Assembly: GCA_002315435.1 (NCBI GenBank)
Contig: DCFW01000007.1
Coordinates: forward strand, 1-23,037
Length of the DNA: 23,037 nt
Source of the DNA: Bacteroidales bacterium UBA1794
Lineage (GTDB): Bacteria; Bacteroidota; Bacteroidia; Bacteroidales; Bacteroidaceae
Reading direction: 5' to 3'
Shown: positions 1 to 9,149 of the stretch, piece after piece
Numbering within the stretch: the first letter of the stretch is position 1
Layout: every line of letters starts with the position of its first letter
Made by a program: the position numbers and the translations under genes
The notes under the pieces: model-generated
Told to the model about the DNA's origin: nothing
The model's input: the letters and a program-made list of their open reading frames with translations, nothing else
The model's database searches: none

Positions 1-49
1 GTAAACCATATTCAGTATAAGACATTGAAGAGAAAGAATCTCAGCATTA

Positions 50-1996
50 TTACTTCAAGTCATCCATTATCGGAACAAAGAAAATAATTCGTGTACCACC
101 TAAATAAGTAGGATCAACCCATATATCTCCACCCAATTGTTCGACAACCATCTTGCAAATGGAAAGCCCCAGACCTGCACCTTGCACAAAATCATTTAGC
201 TTTTCGAAATGCTCAAATACCGTTATTTGTTTTTCCTCAGGTATACCGCAGCCGGTATCAGTAACACTAAAGTACATCAATTGTTTTTCATCGTCCACAT
301 CAAATGAAAGGACAACGCTTCCCTCTGTTGTAAACTTCTCGGCATTCGAAAACAAATTGCCTAAGACCTGTTGTAAACGATAAGCATCAATAGGTTCTTC
401 TTTTATCTCAAAACGTGAATCAAACTTATATTCAAGACCAAGATGATCCTCGACTTTATTCTCCTCTAATATTGATTTGCACAATGCCACCACATCTCTT
501 CTTTCAAAATTGAAAGAGGCTTTTCCCGATTCCAAAGAAGATATATCCAATATATTGTTTATCACTTGTAGCAGCCAATCAGTACTTTGCTTAATCTCAT
601 CAAAATACTGATTCCGTTCCTTGTCAGACAAGTCTTGTGAGGTCAATAGATCAGAGAAACCAACAATCACATTAAGTGGTGTGCGTATTTCATGGCTCAT
701 ATTGGCAATGAAAGCACTTTTGAATTTGCTTGCTTCTTCTGCCTTCTTCTTTGAAAGCAACAATCCCTCTTGTGATTTCTCCAAGTCGTTCTTCAACTTA
801 CGAGTTTTTAAAAGAAGATAAGTGACTCCTAAAAAAGCTGCCACCAGAGCAAAGAAGATAACACCTACAAGAACAATAGCATCACGATGCATTCCCCAAA
901 ATGTGTCATCCGGATTTACCATTCTGGAATTAGCAGGCAAGAACACTTTATCCAACTTATATTTGTGCAAAGCCACTTCATCAAAAACATACTCATTTTT
1001 GATAATCTTAAGTCCCCCGCTTCCATATTTGTTCGTATGATGAATATAATCAAATGCATCAGATGCTAAGCTTTCACCCGATCGATCATAAGTAGGGACA
1101 TAACCACCGATGGCCCAGTACCCAATGGCCTTCTGAGAAATAGAAAAGACAGGAAGAAAAGGATTGGCATCTCTCATTTGGTAAAAGGCATCTTGCATAT
1201 AATATACTTCGTCCCGATCTATACGCCAAGTTCCAATAACTAAGGCTGATTGCTTGGGCAAATTAGTTAATTCATTTATTAAAGAATTAAAAGCAAGTTT
1301 ACGACCATCAAGAAATGAATATTCCATTTCCTTTTGTTTCTTCATCTCTGCATTAATAAATACCTGCAAAGACAATCCTCCACAACTGTTGTCGGTCAAG
1401 AAATATACCTTCTTACACTGTGGATAAAAGCTCTTAATCAACTGCATGTTTTTCCTTACATCATATTCATTAAGGTATCCACCTACTACATTGTATTTTT
1501 TAGCTACACTTAAAACATCTAGCGATGGGAGTTGCCAAGTAGATGGGTCTGTAGTAGAATCTTTAGGAAAAGTAATGGTATTACGACTAACCTTTGCACA
1601 CATAACAGGTATTCCACTTAACAAAGAGGTGGGCTGTGAGAGATAAGCCGCCCATGCCTCTTGCCCCAATATCACCATCATTGCAGGTTTCACTTTTGCA
1701 GATGCGGATTCCTCAAGAGTATGTTTCATAAAGTTCTTCCACCGCTGTGTTTCCGAAAGAGTTTTACAATTCATATTCTCTACAATAATAGGACGGTCAT
1801 TTTCAAGAACCTTATATTCATTAATGAAATGTGAAAGGAATGGAGCGACAAAGCCTGCATCCGGATTGTATGAGCTAATAATAAGAATAGGAGCTTTGAC
1901 CGTTGAACGGGCAAACAAAATAGTGGGTGCACTGAGAAGCAATGCACATAATAATATTTTGCATTTATCAATTATATCTATGAGACTCCTGTTCAT
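50..1996 (-). CDS. Sensor histidine kinase with periplasmic ABC-substrate-binding-like sensor domain
   Basis: Membrane histidine kinase that probably senses a periplasmic ligand and phosphorylates a separate response regulator. Numbering is from ATG 1996. An N-terminal hydrophobic signal/anchor spans about residues 12-29. A periplasmic region of about 340 residues starts with ILIISSYNPDAGF and resembles the ABC_sub_bind/periplasmic-binding fold. One transmembrane segment lies at about 373-396, followed by a short charged coiled linker. The kinase core shows the H-box MSHEIRTP (H435), an N-box with LFSNAEKF, a G1 box DTGCGIP and a G2 box GAGLGLSIC. It ends in HATPase_c with no receiver or DNA-binding domain, so it is not a one-protein hybrid (HTCS) regulator typical of Bacteroides PULs. 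The frame stays open to a TTG at 2032 (12 more residues). I chose ATG 1996 because it gives a normal signal peptide and ATG is far commoner. The operon terminator separates it from the enzymes, so control of them is unproven. Confidence 0.88.
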   Translation of the reverse strand: MNRSLIDIIDKCKILLCALLLSAPTILFARSTVKAPILIISSYNPDAGFVAPFLSHFINEYKVLENDRPIIVENMNCKTLSETQRWKNFMKHTLEESASAKVKPAMMVILGQEAWAAYLSQPTSLLSGIPVMCAKVSRNTITFPKDSTTDPSTWQLPSLDVLSVAKKYNVVGGYLNEYDVRKNMQLIKSFYPQCKKVYFLTDNSCGGLSLQVFINAEMKKQKEMEYSFLDGRKLAFNSLINELTNLPKQSALVIGTWRIDRDEVYYMQDAFYQMRDANPFLPVFSISQKAIGYWAIGGYVPTYDRSGESLASDAFDYIHHTNKYGSGGLKIIKNEYVFDEVALHKYKLDKVFLPANSRMVNPDDTFWGMHRDAIVLVGVIFFALVAAFLGVTYLLLKTRKLKNDLEKSQEGLLLSKKKAEEASKFKSAFIANMSHEIRTPLNVIVGFSDLLTSQDLSDKERNQYFDEIKQSTDWLLQVINNILDISSLESGKASFNFERRDVVALCKSILEENKVEDHLGLEYKFDSRFEIKEEPIDAYRLQQVLGNLFSNAEKFTTEGSVVLSFDVDDEKQLMYFSVTDTGCGIPEEKQITVFEHFEKLNDFVQGAGLGLSICKMVVEQLGGDIWVDPTYLGGTRIIFFVPIMDDLK

Positions 1997-2161
1997 CCTA
2001 ATATTGTATAATAGACTTTCATCTTCTTTCAAGAACTTCTTTTAAAAAACATTTACATCGCATCGCTACTAATTAACCACTCCAGGCATTTGGACTTTAT
2101 CACAAAACCCAGTTAAAATAAGGTCGCACTAGAATCATCGTGCATCATAAAAAGCATATTA

Positions 2162-2169
2162 CAAATATA
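2162..2169 (-). promoter_or_regulatory. Possible Bacteroides -7 box for the histidine kinase gene
   Basis: The minus strand reads TATATTTG, a perfect match to the Bacteroidetes sigma-ABfr -7 consensus TAnnTTTG. It sits just past the operon terminator and about 165 nt upstream of the kinase ATG. No clear TTTG -33 element is visible at the expected spacing, and AT-rich DNA gives such matches by chance, so this is tentative. Confidence 0.28.
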
Positions 2170-2202
2170 CACCTAAAAATAAGAATGATAACAGCATTTA
2201 GT

Positions 2203-2244
2203 GAATAAAAATAGCTTGTTCACATAAATTTAGAACAAGCTATT
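2203..2244 (-). terminator. Rho-independent-type terminator of the enzyme operon
   Basis: A perfect 12-bp inverted repeat (AATAGCTTGTTC at 2210-2221, GAACAAGCTATT at 2233-2244) encloses an 11-nt loop. On the minus strand the stem is followed by a U-rich stretch (TTTTTATTC). It begins about 50 nt after the stop codon of the last enzyme gene (2296), which is the expected place for the end of the operon transcript. The stem has only four G/C pairs, so it may be leaky. The opposite strand lacks a comparable U-tract. Confidence 0.72.
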
Positions 2245-2295
2245 AAATTCTTTGATATAAATCAATTCTTTGTCTCACGGCATACTTGTCATATC

Positions 2296-4512
2296 TTACT
2301 GCACAATATCGTGCATACGGATCTGAGGATCAACAGTTAGCAATACTACTTTGCCATTTTTCAGCTCTGCTTCTACAGTTGTATTGTCTGAAGCATGCAA
2401 CTTAAAGTGTACATTCCATGCTTTTGGCCAAGCAGGGAATATGTATATTTTTCCATTTGCTTCCTGCATCAACATTTCTTGTAAACCGATCATACCTGAA
2501 CCGCCCCAATTATGATCAGGCGCCCAATCATAACCCGGTCCCCAGAAAGCCGGGAAGCGCCACGGACCGTTATGAAGCTTGGATTGGGTTAATAGGGAAG
2601 CCTCATCAGTAAGTCCTAAGCAAGCTGCCCATATATTATCTTGCTTCCAACCGATATATGAACGATTCTTCAAGGCATCGGGATCATGCAAATAGGTATT
2701 GCGAGCAATGTCTAATCCGGCACGTCCTACGCCATATACTCTCCAAGGAAATACAGGATACAATTGCGGAGTCTCCACATTATTAATACGTTCCCATGTT
2801 CGAGCAGGAGCAATCACCGTATCTGCGCCAATGACGCGTAAAGGTATCTGCGGTATACGGGCAAGCAGTGTACTGTCTTTCCCCCATGTACGAAACACTG
2901 TTTGCAAAGCAGCAATCGTATTTGCAGGATTGTTTGCCATCTTGTACGTTTCACATCCTGATGCCGGAAATAGAATAAGTTTGCCATCACCGTCCAAGTC
3001 TTTTCTTCCACGATGTGATGCCAGATAACGATAATGATTGTCGAAGAAATGAAGTGATTCACGGATAAGCGGTTCATACTTTGCAATATCTACACTGCCA
3101 TATGAATGAGATTGCAAGATCATTTGACAGAACTCAAGTACCGTGTCCCAATCATATTCCAACCATGCATTATATTCCATGCCCTTATCAAATGATTCAG
3201 GACGCTTTGTTCCATATTCAGCCGGATTGGGTAATCCGAAGTTTTCAATCTGTTCCGTGAAGCATGCTCCATCATGTCCCCAATAAACCTTGCTCCTTGT
3301 AATGGCTGTAGGAAGCATTCGTAAATAAGCATTAAACTGGGGCTGCATCAAATCATAGTCTCCACTCTTAAGCAAAGGCCAATAGACAAGACGTTGGTTT
3401 TGGGCAGTCATTGTGCCGCCGCCCCAACGACGATAATCAGGTGTAAAGGCTTGCAACGAATCTACATACACAGGATCAAATGTAAACAAACCTCCATTAA
3501 ACTTCGTAGGCCAATCACTGTGAGAATTACATCCCATCATATAGCGGAAGAGAGTGTAGTTACGACTGATCTCAGCTGCTTGCCCGTCCGCTTCAATAAA
3601 ACTTCTTTGCCAGAAAGATTGCCACCAACGTGAAGATTGCTTACGGCTCTTCACGGCATCCACTTCTACTTGCGACAAACCATTCTTCCATGCAACTGCA
3701 TCTCCATGCGAAGTATTGAACACTACAGCAAAAGCCTGATGTTTATTAGCACGTATGGAAGTGTAAGTCCACGATTTATAATAGGTGCCGGCATAATCAC
3801 CTGAATGGGTTCCTTGATAGCGAAGGAATTTACTCTTCAATTGACCGCCAAATACCAATCCGCCAATAGGATTATAAAGCGTGTGCTTCACACTATCCAA
3901 TCCTTGTTGATGAACAGTATAATCAAAGACTGTCGTAGAATTGTTACGATGAAAAAAGGTTAATCCATTCGGGGCTGCTATAATAGAATCGCCACGAGTA
4001 ACAGCGCCCTTGGGCAAAGCCCATTTATAAGAGCATTGCTGCGCTTCACCTTTTTTTATGAGACGATCACGATAACGCCAGCTTTCATAGCTCACGTCCA
4101 TCTTCATCGGCTTCTTACCTGTAACATCGGTATAAACTACGGAATGAAACACATCCGCCCAGATTCTTACAGTGGTTCCCGAAGCAGATATTTCGATAGA
4201 TCCATCGCTTAGATGAAGCACCTGTCTGAAGTCTTTTGCATTTGTAAAAGGATCGGAAGAAAGATGAATACGGAATCGCCCTGCTTTCAGCAAGGTATTG
4301 TTTTCATCAAAAGATCCGCTACGAGTGACATAAAAAAGTATATCACCCTGCTCCACCCATACGTTCATTCCGATATCTCCGCCCCCACAAGGCATTGATT
4401 CAGATGAATTATGAGAGGGAGAGGTCCACACATAGTCGGTCGGTTGATGTGATACCGCATGACCGAAGAGCGTAACGCAAAATAACGAAAGAAATAAGAA
4501 CAGATGCTTCAC
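2296..4512 (-). CDS. DUF5703/GH95-like six-hairpin glycosidase-type protein
   Basis: Secreted protein of 738 residues with a signal peptide (MKHLFLFLSLFCVTLFGHA). The N-terminal 280 or so residues form a beta-rich domain resembling DUF5703 (SMPCGGGDIGMNVWVEQGD at about 39-57). The following helical region (about 290-650) carries aromatic- and acid-rich motifs typical of alpha/alpha six-hairpin glycosidases: WPTKFNGGLFTFD (about 334), WGHDGACFTEQIENFG (about 411) and FPASGCETYKMANNPANT (about 515). The C-terminus (FPAFWGPGYDWAPDHNWGGS, then IYIFPAWPKAWNVHFKLHA) resembles the C-terminal beta-domain of GH95 alpha-L-fucosidases/galactosidases. Catalytic residues and substrate cannot be assigned, and I know of no firm activity for this family. 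The start is GTG at 4512: it gives an intact signal peptide, and the next Met is residue 40, inside the mature domain. Last gene of the operon, 19 nt after the esterase gene. Confidence 0.85.
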   Translation of the reverse strand: MKHLFLFLSLFCVTLFGHAVSHQPTDYVWTSPSHNSSESMPCGGGDIGMNVWVEQGDILFYVTRSGSFDENNTLLKAGRFRIHLSSDPFTNAKDFRQVLHLSDGSIEISASGTTVRIWADVFHSVVYTDVTGKKPMKMDVSYESWRYRDRLIKKGEAQQCSYKWALPKGAVTRGDSIIAAPNGLTFFHRNNSTTVFDYTVHQQGLDSVKHTLYNPIGGLVFGGQLKSKFLRYQGTHSGDYAGTYYKSWTYTSIRANKHQAFAVVFNTSHGDAVAWKNGLSQVEVDAVKSRKQSSRWWQSFWQRSFIEADGQAAEISRNYTLFRYMMGCNSHSDWPTKFNGGLFTFDPVYVDSLQAFTPDYRRWGGGTMTAQNQRLVYWPLLKSGDYDLMQPQFNAYLRMLPTAITRSKVYWGHDGACFTEQIENFGLPNPAEYGTKRPESFDKGMEYNAWLEYDWDTVLEFCQMILQSHSYGSVDIAKYEPLIRESLHFFDNHYRYLASHRGRKDLDGDGKLILFPASGCETYKMANNPANTIAALQTVFRTWGKDSTLLARIPQIPLRVIGADTVIAPARTWERINNVETPQLYPVFPWRVYGVGRAGLDIARNTYLHDPDALKNRSYIGWKQDNIWAACLGLTDEASLLTQSKLHNGPWRFPAFWGPGYDWAPDHNWGGSGMIGLQEMLMQEANGKIYIFPAWPKAWNVHFKLHASDNTTVEAELKNGKVVLLTVDPQIRMHDIVQ

Positions 4513-4531
4513 CTTGATATTTATTTACGAA

Positions 4532-5959
4532 TTACCAATTATCTGAACGGAAAGATGCTACAGGAAGTCCATCACAGAACAAGTCACCGTCAGCATAGTT
4601 ATGGAAAGCATAACGTACGGCAACCGGATGAGCGACTTCATCACTCTTCACATACATTTTACTGCGAACAATCCATGCTTTAGCGGAATGAAAGACCTTA
4701 TCAGATCCTGCTACTTCAAATAATTTAGAAGTGAAATCATTCTTTCCGCTAATCCACATATCTGCACGTTCAAAGTTGACAACTACCGTATCATTATTGA
4801 ACTCTGCATTCTTGAAATATGCACTTTCACTAGTTACTCCCGTAATGCCATAATTCTTAGTCAATGCCAACAAAGCCAAACGTTCACCTGCAATTTGTTT
4901 CTTACGAGGGTGAATGCCTGCTTCCAAACCGGCATCCAGCAGTACGGCCATTCCTGAGTTCTTTACGCGTAATTCAACTTGTGATTGCGCTTCGCGAAGA
5001 TAAGCTGAATTAATAACAGGTTCTCCGGGAGCTGTAATTATACTATAATCATATGGAGCAATCTGACAATAATAGAAGGGGAAATCACCTTGATTCCAAA
5101 CCTTTCTCCAACCGTTGATCATTGTCGTGAACATATCGGCATACGTTTGCCAGCGATTGTAATTGTCCTCACCTTGATACCAGATAACCCCTTTCATGGT
5201 GATACCGATCAATGGATGCAACATGCCATTGTAAAGTACCGTAGGAGTACGGTTCTTCGATTTAATATCTTCTTCCTTTTGAGGAATTTTCGCATCAGGG
5301 AATGCACGCAACCAATCAGACTGCATCCATGCTTCACAAGCTGATCCGCCCCAAGCTGTAACAATCAGTCCAACCGGAACATGTAACATTTGACGAAGTT
5401 CACGACCGAAATAATAAGCAGTTGCGCTAAAGTCACGAACCACAGCAGGAGTCGCTTCATCCCATTTACCCGTAACATCATTCACAGGAGCAAACGTAGA
5501 ATTGCGTTTAACTGTGAAAAGACGAAGATCATTGTCGGTACTGTGCAATATATCCATATTCGCATTTTCTACCGGTTGATTCTTAAATCCTTTCATAGGC
5601 ATCTCCATATTGCTCTGACCGGAACATATCCAAAGTTCGCCCATCATCACGTTACTGAGACGTGTAGCCTTACCATCATTGAATGTGAGGGTATAAGGAC
5701 CTCCAGCTGTCGGAGTCTTCACTGAAAACTTCCAATGACCTTGTTCGTCAGCTTGTGCTGTGTAATTCTTCTTATCCCAACTTACATTGATCTTCACTTT
5801 GGATGAAGGCGTTGCCGTTCCCCAAAGATTAGCATTTGTTTTTTGTTGCATTACCATTCCATCCGAGAAGAAAGCCGGAAGCTTCACTTCTGCATGTAAA
5901 CTGGATGTAACGGCGAATAGTGCTGCCATAAGGGCAACTTGTAATCTACTGCTTTTCAT
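4532..5959 (-). CDS. Sialate O-acetylesterase-like (SASA/SGNH) carbohydrate esterase
   Basis: Secreted esterase of 475 residues that probably removes O-acetyl groups from glycan substrates in the periplasm. The signal peptide ends near LHA (residue 23). A small beta-domain (LPAFFSDGMVMQQ onward, about 27-105) precedes the SGNH-type catalytic domain. Motifs visible are the nucleophile block WICSGQSNMEMPM (Ser114), GLIVTAWGGSACEAWM (about 197-212), GVIWYQGEDN (about 257-266) and the histidine block GIHPRKKQIAGERLA (His350). The Asp expected just before the His is not present in a simple DxxH arrangement; other SASA members vary here, so this is not evidence of inactivity. 'Sialate' is a family name only: nothing here suggests sialic acid, and pectic or xylan-type acetyl esters are as likely. 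Its ATG lies 1 nt after the stop of the GH106 gene, indicating translational coupling. Confidence 0.9.
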   Translation of the reverse strand: MKSSRLQVALMAALFAVTSSLHAEVKLPAFFSDGMVMQQKTNANLWGTATPSSKVKINVSWDKKNYTAQADEQGHWKFSVKTPTAGGPYTLTFNDGKATRLSNVMMGELWICSGQSNMEMPMKGFKNQPVENANMDILHSTDNDLRLFTVKRNSTFAPVNDVTGKWDEATPAVVRDFSATAYYFGRELRQMLHVPVGLIVTAWGGSACEAWMQSDWLRAFPDAKIPQKEEDIKSKNRTPTVLYNGMLHPLIGITMKGVIWYQGEDNYNRWQTYADMFTTMINGWRKVWNQGDFPFYYCQIAPYDYSIITAPGEPVINSAYLREAQSQVELRVKNSGMAVLLDAGLEAGIHPRKKQIAGERLALLALTKNYGITGVTSESAYFKNAEFNNDTVVVNFERADMWISGKNDFTSKLFEVAGSDKVFHSAKAWIVRSKMYVKSDEVAHPVAVRYAFHNYADGDLFCDGLPVASFRSDNW

Positions 5960-5960
5960 A

Positions 5961-8900
5961 TCATTTATTTTTACTACTTTCTATTTCTAAATTCAACGGA
6001 CCTAATAATCCGGCCGGCAATAACGTTTTATCAGCTCTACGATATTTGGCATTGGTCCAAATTCCTTTGAACGGTGGGACGCCTTCATCATTACCTTCAA
6101 TGGCATTCGCCCAAGTGTTTACCACTTCAATCTTTAGTTCATTCTTCCCCTTTTTCAATGCAGAAGTAATGTCTATGTCATAAGGATAAGTCCATGCCGT
6201 GCCACACACTACACCATTAACAATAACCGTGGCAATATTATCTACACGTCCTAATTGCAACAGCACTTTATCAGCCTTCCCTTTCCATTGAAAATGTGTT
6301 TCGTATGCCGCATGTCCCGAATAATATTTAATAGTAGGATCTGTATCCTTACTCCAATCAAACAGGCTGTCACGTGTAACCACTTTAGATGTACTGGCAA
6401 AAGTTACTTTCCACTCTTTTATATTCAATGGCCTTACTGCTGAAACAAACAATTCTTTTGCTACCGGTGCACTCTCTTTTGAGAATACAACAAACAATGA
6501 TGCATTCGGTTGCAAGGTTATTTGCACTTCAGTACGTCCGTCTTTTTCTTGCCATTTATCAGGAGCAACAATACTGCCATCTACCGCATTCCACAATTGA
6601 GGTGAACGTCCGCTCATGCGGAATGATGCCGTAAATGTACGTTCTTTCTCTTGTTGATTGGCAACGAAATAAATATCTGCGTCATTACTTTTACGATGTA
6701 CATAAGCTATGTTTTCGGGAAGTATTGCATCGCGTTGTAAACCTAATTGTGAGAAGTCTTCGGCTTTCCAAGGTTCCGACACGACCAATACACCAGCCTT
6801 CTTCATCTCATCAACCTTTTGCTTCACTTCACTTGAGAGAGCCAAATGATCAGGATCCATAGGATGCGTTTGTGGCAATACAAACACTTTGTAAGAAGCA
6901 CCATCCGGTAAAGAGACACATCCATCCTTTATTGTAGCCAGACGCAACAAAGCATCTTTATTAAACGAATCATAAGCATATCCGCGTAAGGGATTGATCC
7001 AATTCTCCGGCAAAGCCATATTGGCACTATGTATTACGCCTACCGGTTGTGCACATTGCGGTTGACCTTCATTCTTCAAACGCTTTTCTTCATCTTTTAC
7101 TCTTTCCTCGCCAAACAATCCCGGTAAAGAAGTAACCAAACGTTCCGGTAGAATGGCTCTACGAGGTATTTCCTCACCTGTAAATACAGCGATGTCTGCA
7201 ACCGGATTACCATATTGCAAAAGAGCTTGACAACGACTCACATAATCAACAAAGCTATGTACTTCGGGCCACCAAGTCTGATCACGCTGGAAGTAGAATC
7301 CAATGCCATCAAGAGTCATACCGGGCTTCTTATCTAAATAGGGATTATGAACATTCACATGAAAGAAAAGCTTGTTGATACCCAATGCAAAGTTCCGATC
7401 AAGTAAAGTCTTTATCACGCCGGGATGCTCCTCCCATGTACCGCGCAGTTCTGTAAATCCTTCTGCTTGAATAATGTTTTTACCATACATATGCGCCCCA
7501 CATACCGCATCAAGCACATCATTAGGTTTATCGTGAGTCGGACTCTTATACCAGAATTCACCCATCGGTCTGTCTGCCCATTGATAATGCAACATTCCAT
7601 CACTTACCATCGTTGGAGCCACACATTCCGAAGAGAGTTCGCAATCGTATTTCTTACCTAATGAAGATACTTCCCTAAAGAACACATCCGAAATCAATTC
7701 AGCAATGGTTGTACGAACATCACGCAATACCTTTTCGGACTGGGCGACACTAGCCATAGGAATACCTGCATAAACAGGCAACCAAGGAAGCAAACTATAT
7801 CCGCGTCGTTTCTCGAACTCAGCGGCAAAATTATCACTCCAATTCTGACTACCGCACTCCCAGCTATCTACATGCAGACGGTTAAGCACACGGCGTGCTA
7901 CAACTGAATCCGTATGACTATATACTGCTTCAAACCAGTTCTTAAATTGCTTGTCTATGGCTGAAACACTAAACTTGTCACATTCCAAACCTTTACCACC
8001 ACCTCCGGTCGCATTCATATGACCGGTGGAAGTATGCCCCATTCGAAGTATTCTCCACGTACCTTTCGGCAAGTTCACAGTGAGCTTGTCACCTTGCAAC
8101 TTACCTGTCAAATTAATGATTTCGGTCGGTTGAACACAATCCCCATCAGGAACTTGTTGTGAGGTAGTAGCCGAAGAGACACGCCACACGATACCCGACT
8201 TACCTTCCCATTGATCAATCAAAGGTTGAGAACCGAGTATGATATTAGATACCCTCAGTATGGGTTTCCATTTCGCAGCATCCATATCCTCACAACCGGG
8301 TTCACTACCCACAGGCGACCAATCAAATTTAAAGAATCGTCCGGATGTAGCAGGAATGGCATAGGTAGCGTAAGCATCCGTATTTTGCCAACCTTGACGA
8401 GCAGGTTGTAACTGAGTGACATAACGATAGTCTTTGCCATCATCTGAAACATACACTTTAAAGCGATGTGCCTGATAATTGTTACCGCCCGTCAGTATTT
8501 CTATATTTCTACAAGTAAACGGTTTATCATAGTGCATTATCACCGAACAAGGATCCGCTGACTTTATTGGAAAGGCTGGAGTTATTTGAGGTTTCCTATT
8601 GTCTTCCTTCTCTTTCAAAGGCATTGCAAAAAGAGCAATATCCTGATAATATCCTTGATAAGCTAGAGGTTTCGATAATTGAACCTTCACCTTGCCACCG
8701 CTTACAATGGTATCACTCCACACAACCTTTTGCATAGACTCGGCAGGAGTAATCCAAGGACCGCCCCCCAATGCAAAACCATCAGAGAAATGGAAACCCA
8801 TCTTCAATCCCAAACGATCGGCTTCTTTCAAAGACCAGTCCACTTTGTTCCACCATGACGGTGAGAGTTGTTGATCTTCACCATGATATTCCGGTCCATC

Positions 8901-9149
8901 TTCCACACCTTTTATCGGCATCAGATAAAAACCTCCTAATCCGGCAACATGCATGGCTTCCAAATCTTTGGTAATGCCCTCTTTGGAAGTAACTCCATAC
9001 ATCCAATACCAGAACGTCCAAGGCTTTGCTTCCTCAGGAGGAGCAAGGAACATATTGTGCAAATTGGTCTGTGCCGACAGCATCGTTGCCAGCATCAGAC
9101 CAATAAAAGTATAAATGTATTTCTTCATTTTATTATTTTGTCCTATCAT
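5961..9149 (-). CDS. GH106 alpha-L-rhamnosidase-like glycoside hydrolase
   Basis: Secreted enzyme of 1062 residues, about the usual GH106 length, predicted to release terminal alpha-L-rhamnose. After the signal peptide (KKYIYTFIGLMLATMLSAQ) comes the family signature PPEEAKPWTFWYWMYGVTSK (about 37-56), then GLGGFYLMP and GFHFSDGFALGGGPWITP in the catalytic barrel. A beta-rich insert (about 190-330) resembles a coagulation factor 5/8 type sandwich. HVDSWECGSQNWSDNFA (about 426-442) and IIQAEGFTELRGTWEEHP (about 559-576) hold the likely acidic catalytic residues (E431 and E564 or neighbours). The C-terminus (about 955-1055) is a GH2-like sugar-binding beta-sandwich (VIVNGVVCGTAWTYPYDIDI). ATG 9149 overlaps the upstream stop as ATGA. 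A second in-frame ATG at 9128 (MKKYIYTF...) gives a more typical signal peptide with AGGA upstream, so the true start may be either. Substrate linkage cannot be read from sequence. Confidence 0.92.
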   Translation of the reverse strand: MIGQNNKMKKYIYTFIGLMLATMLSAQTNLHNMFLAPPEEAKPWTFWYWMYGVTSKEGITKDLEAMHVAGLGGFYLMPIKGVEDGPEYHGEDQQLSPSWWNKVDWSLKEADRLGLKMGFHFSDGFALGGGPWITPAESMQKVVWSDTIVSGGKVKVQLSKPLAYQGYYQDIALFAMPLKEKEDNRKPQITPAFPIKSADPCSVIMHYDKPFTCRNIEILTGGNNYQAHRFKVYVSDDGKDYRYVTQLQPARQGWQNTDAYATYAIPATSGRFFKFDWSPVGSEPGCEDMDAAKWKPILRVSNIILGSQPLIDQWEGKSGIVWRVSSATTSQQVPDGDCVQPTEIINLTGKLQGDKLTVNLPKGTWRILRMGHTSTGHMNATGGGGKGLECDKFSVSAIDKQFKNWFEAVYSHTDSVVARRVLNRLHVDSWECGSQNWSDNFAAEFEKRRGYSLLPWLPVYAGIPMASVAQSEKVLRDVRTTIAELISDVFFREVSSLGKKYDCELSSECVAPTMVSDGMLHYQWADRPMGEFWYKSPTHDKPNDVLDAVCGAHMYGKNIIQAEGFTELRGTWEEHPGVIKTLLDRNFALGINKLFFHVNVHNPYLDKKPGMTLDGIGFYFQRDQTWWPEVHSFVDYVSRCQALLQYGNPVADIAVFTGEEIPRRAILPERLVTSLPGLFGEERVKDEEKRLKNEGQPQCAQPVGVIHSANMALPENWINPLRGYAYDSFNKDALLRLATIKDGCVSLPDGASYKVFVLPQTHPMDPDHLALSSEVKQKVDEMKKAGVLVVSEPWKAEDFSQLGLQRDAILPENIAYVHRKSNDADIYFVANQQEKERTFTASFRMSGRSPQLWNAVDGSIVAPDKWQEKDGRTEVQITLQPNASLFVVFSKESAPVAKELFVSAVRPLNIKEWKVTFASTSKVVTRDSLFDWSKDTDPTIKYYSGHAAYETHFQWKGKADKVLLQLGRVDNIATVIVNGVVCGTAWTYPYDIDITSALKKGKNELKIEVVNTWANAIEGNDEGVPPFKGIWTNAKYRRADKTLLPAGLLGPLNLEIESSKNK

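Noticed and set aside
1..49. Possible start of a downstream gene on the minus strand (ATG at 9-7, or an open frame across 1-49)
   Set aside because: Only a few codons are visible, with no recognisable motif or RBS, so a coding call cannot be supported. A response regulator gene here is plausible but unseen.
4532..5959. Loss of the catalytic Asp in the esterase
   Set aside because: The His block (GIHP) lacks a simple DxxH, but SASA-family proteins vary at this position, so calling the enzyme inactive is not justified.
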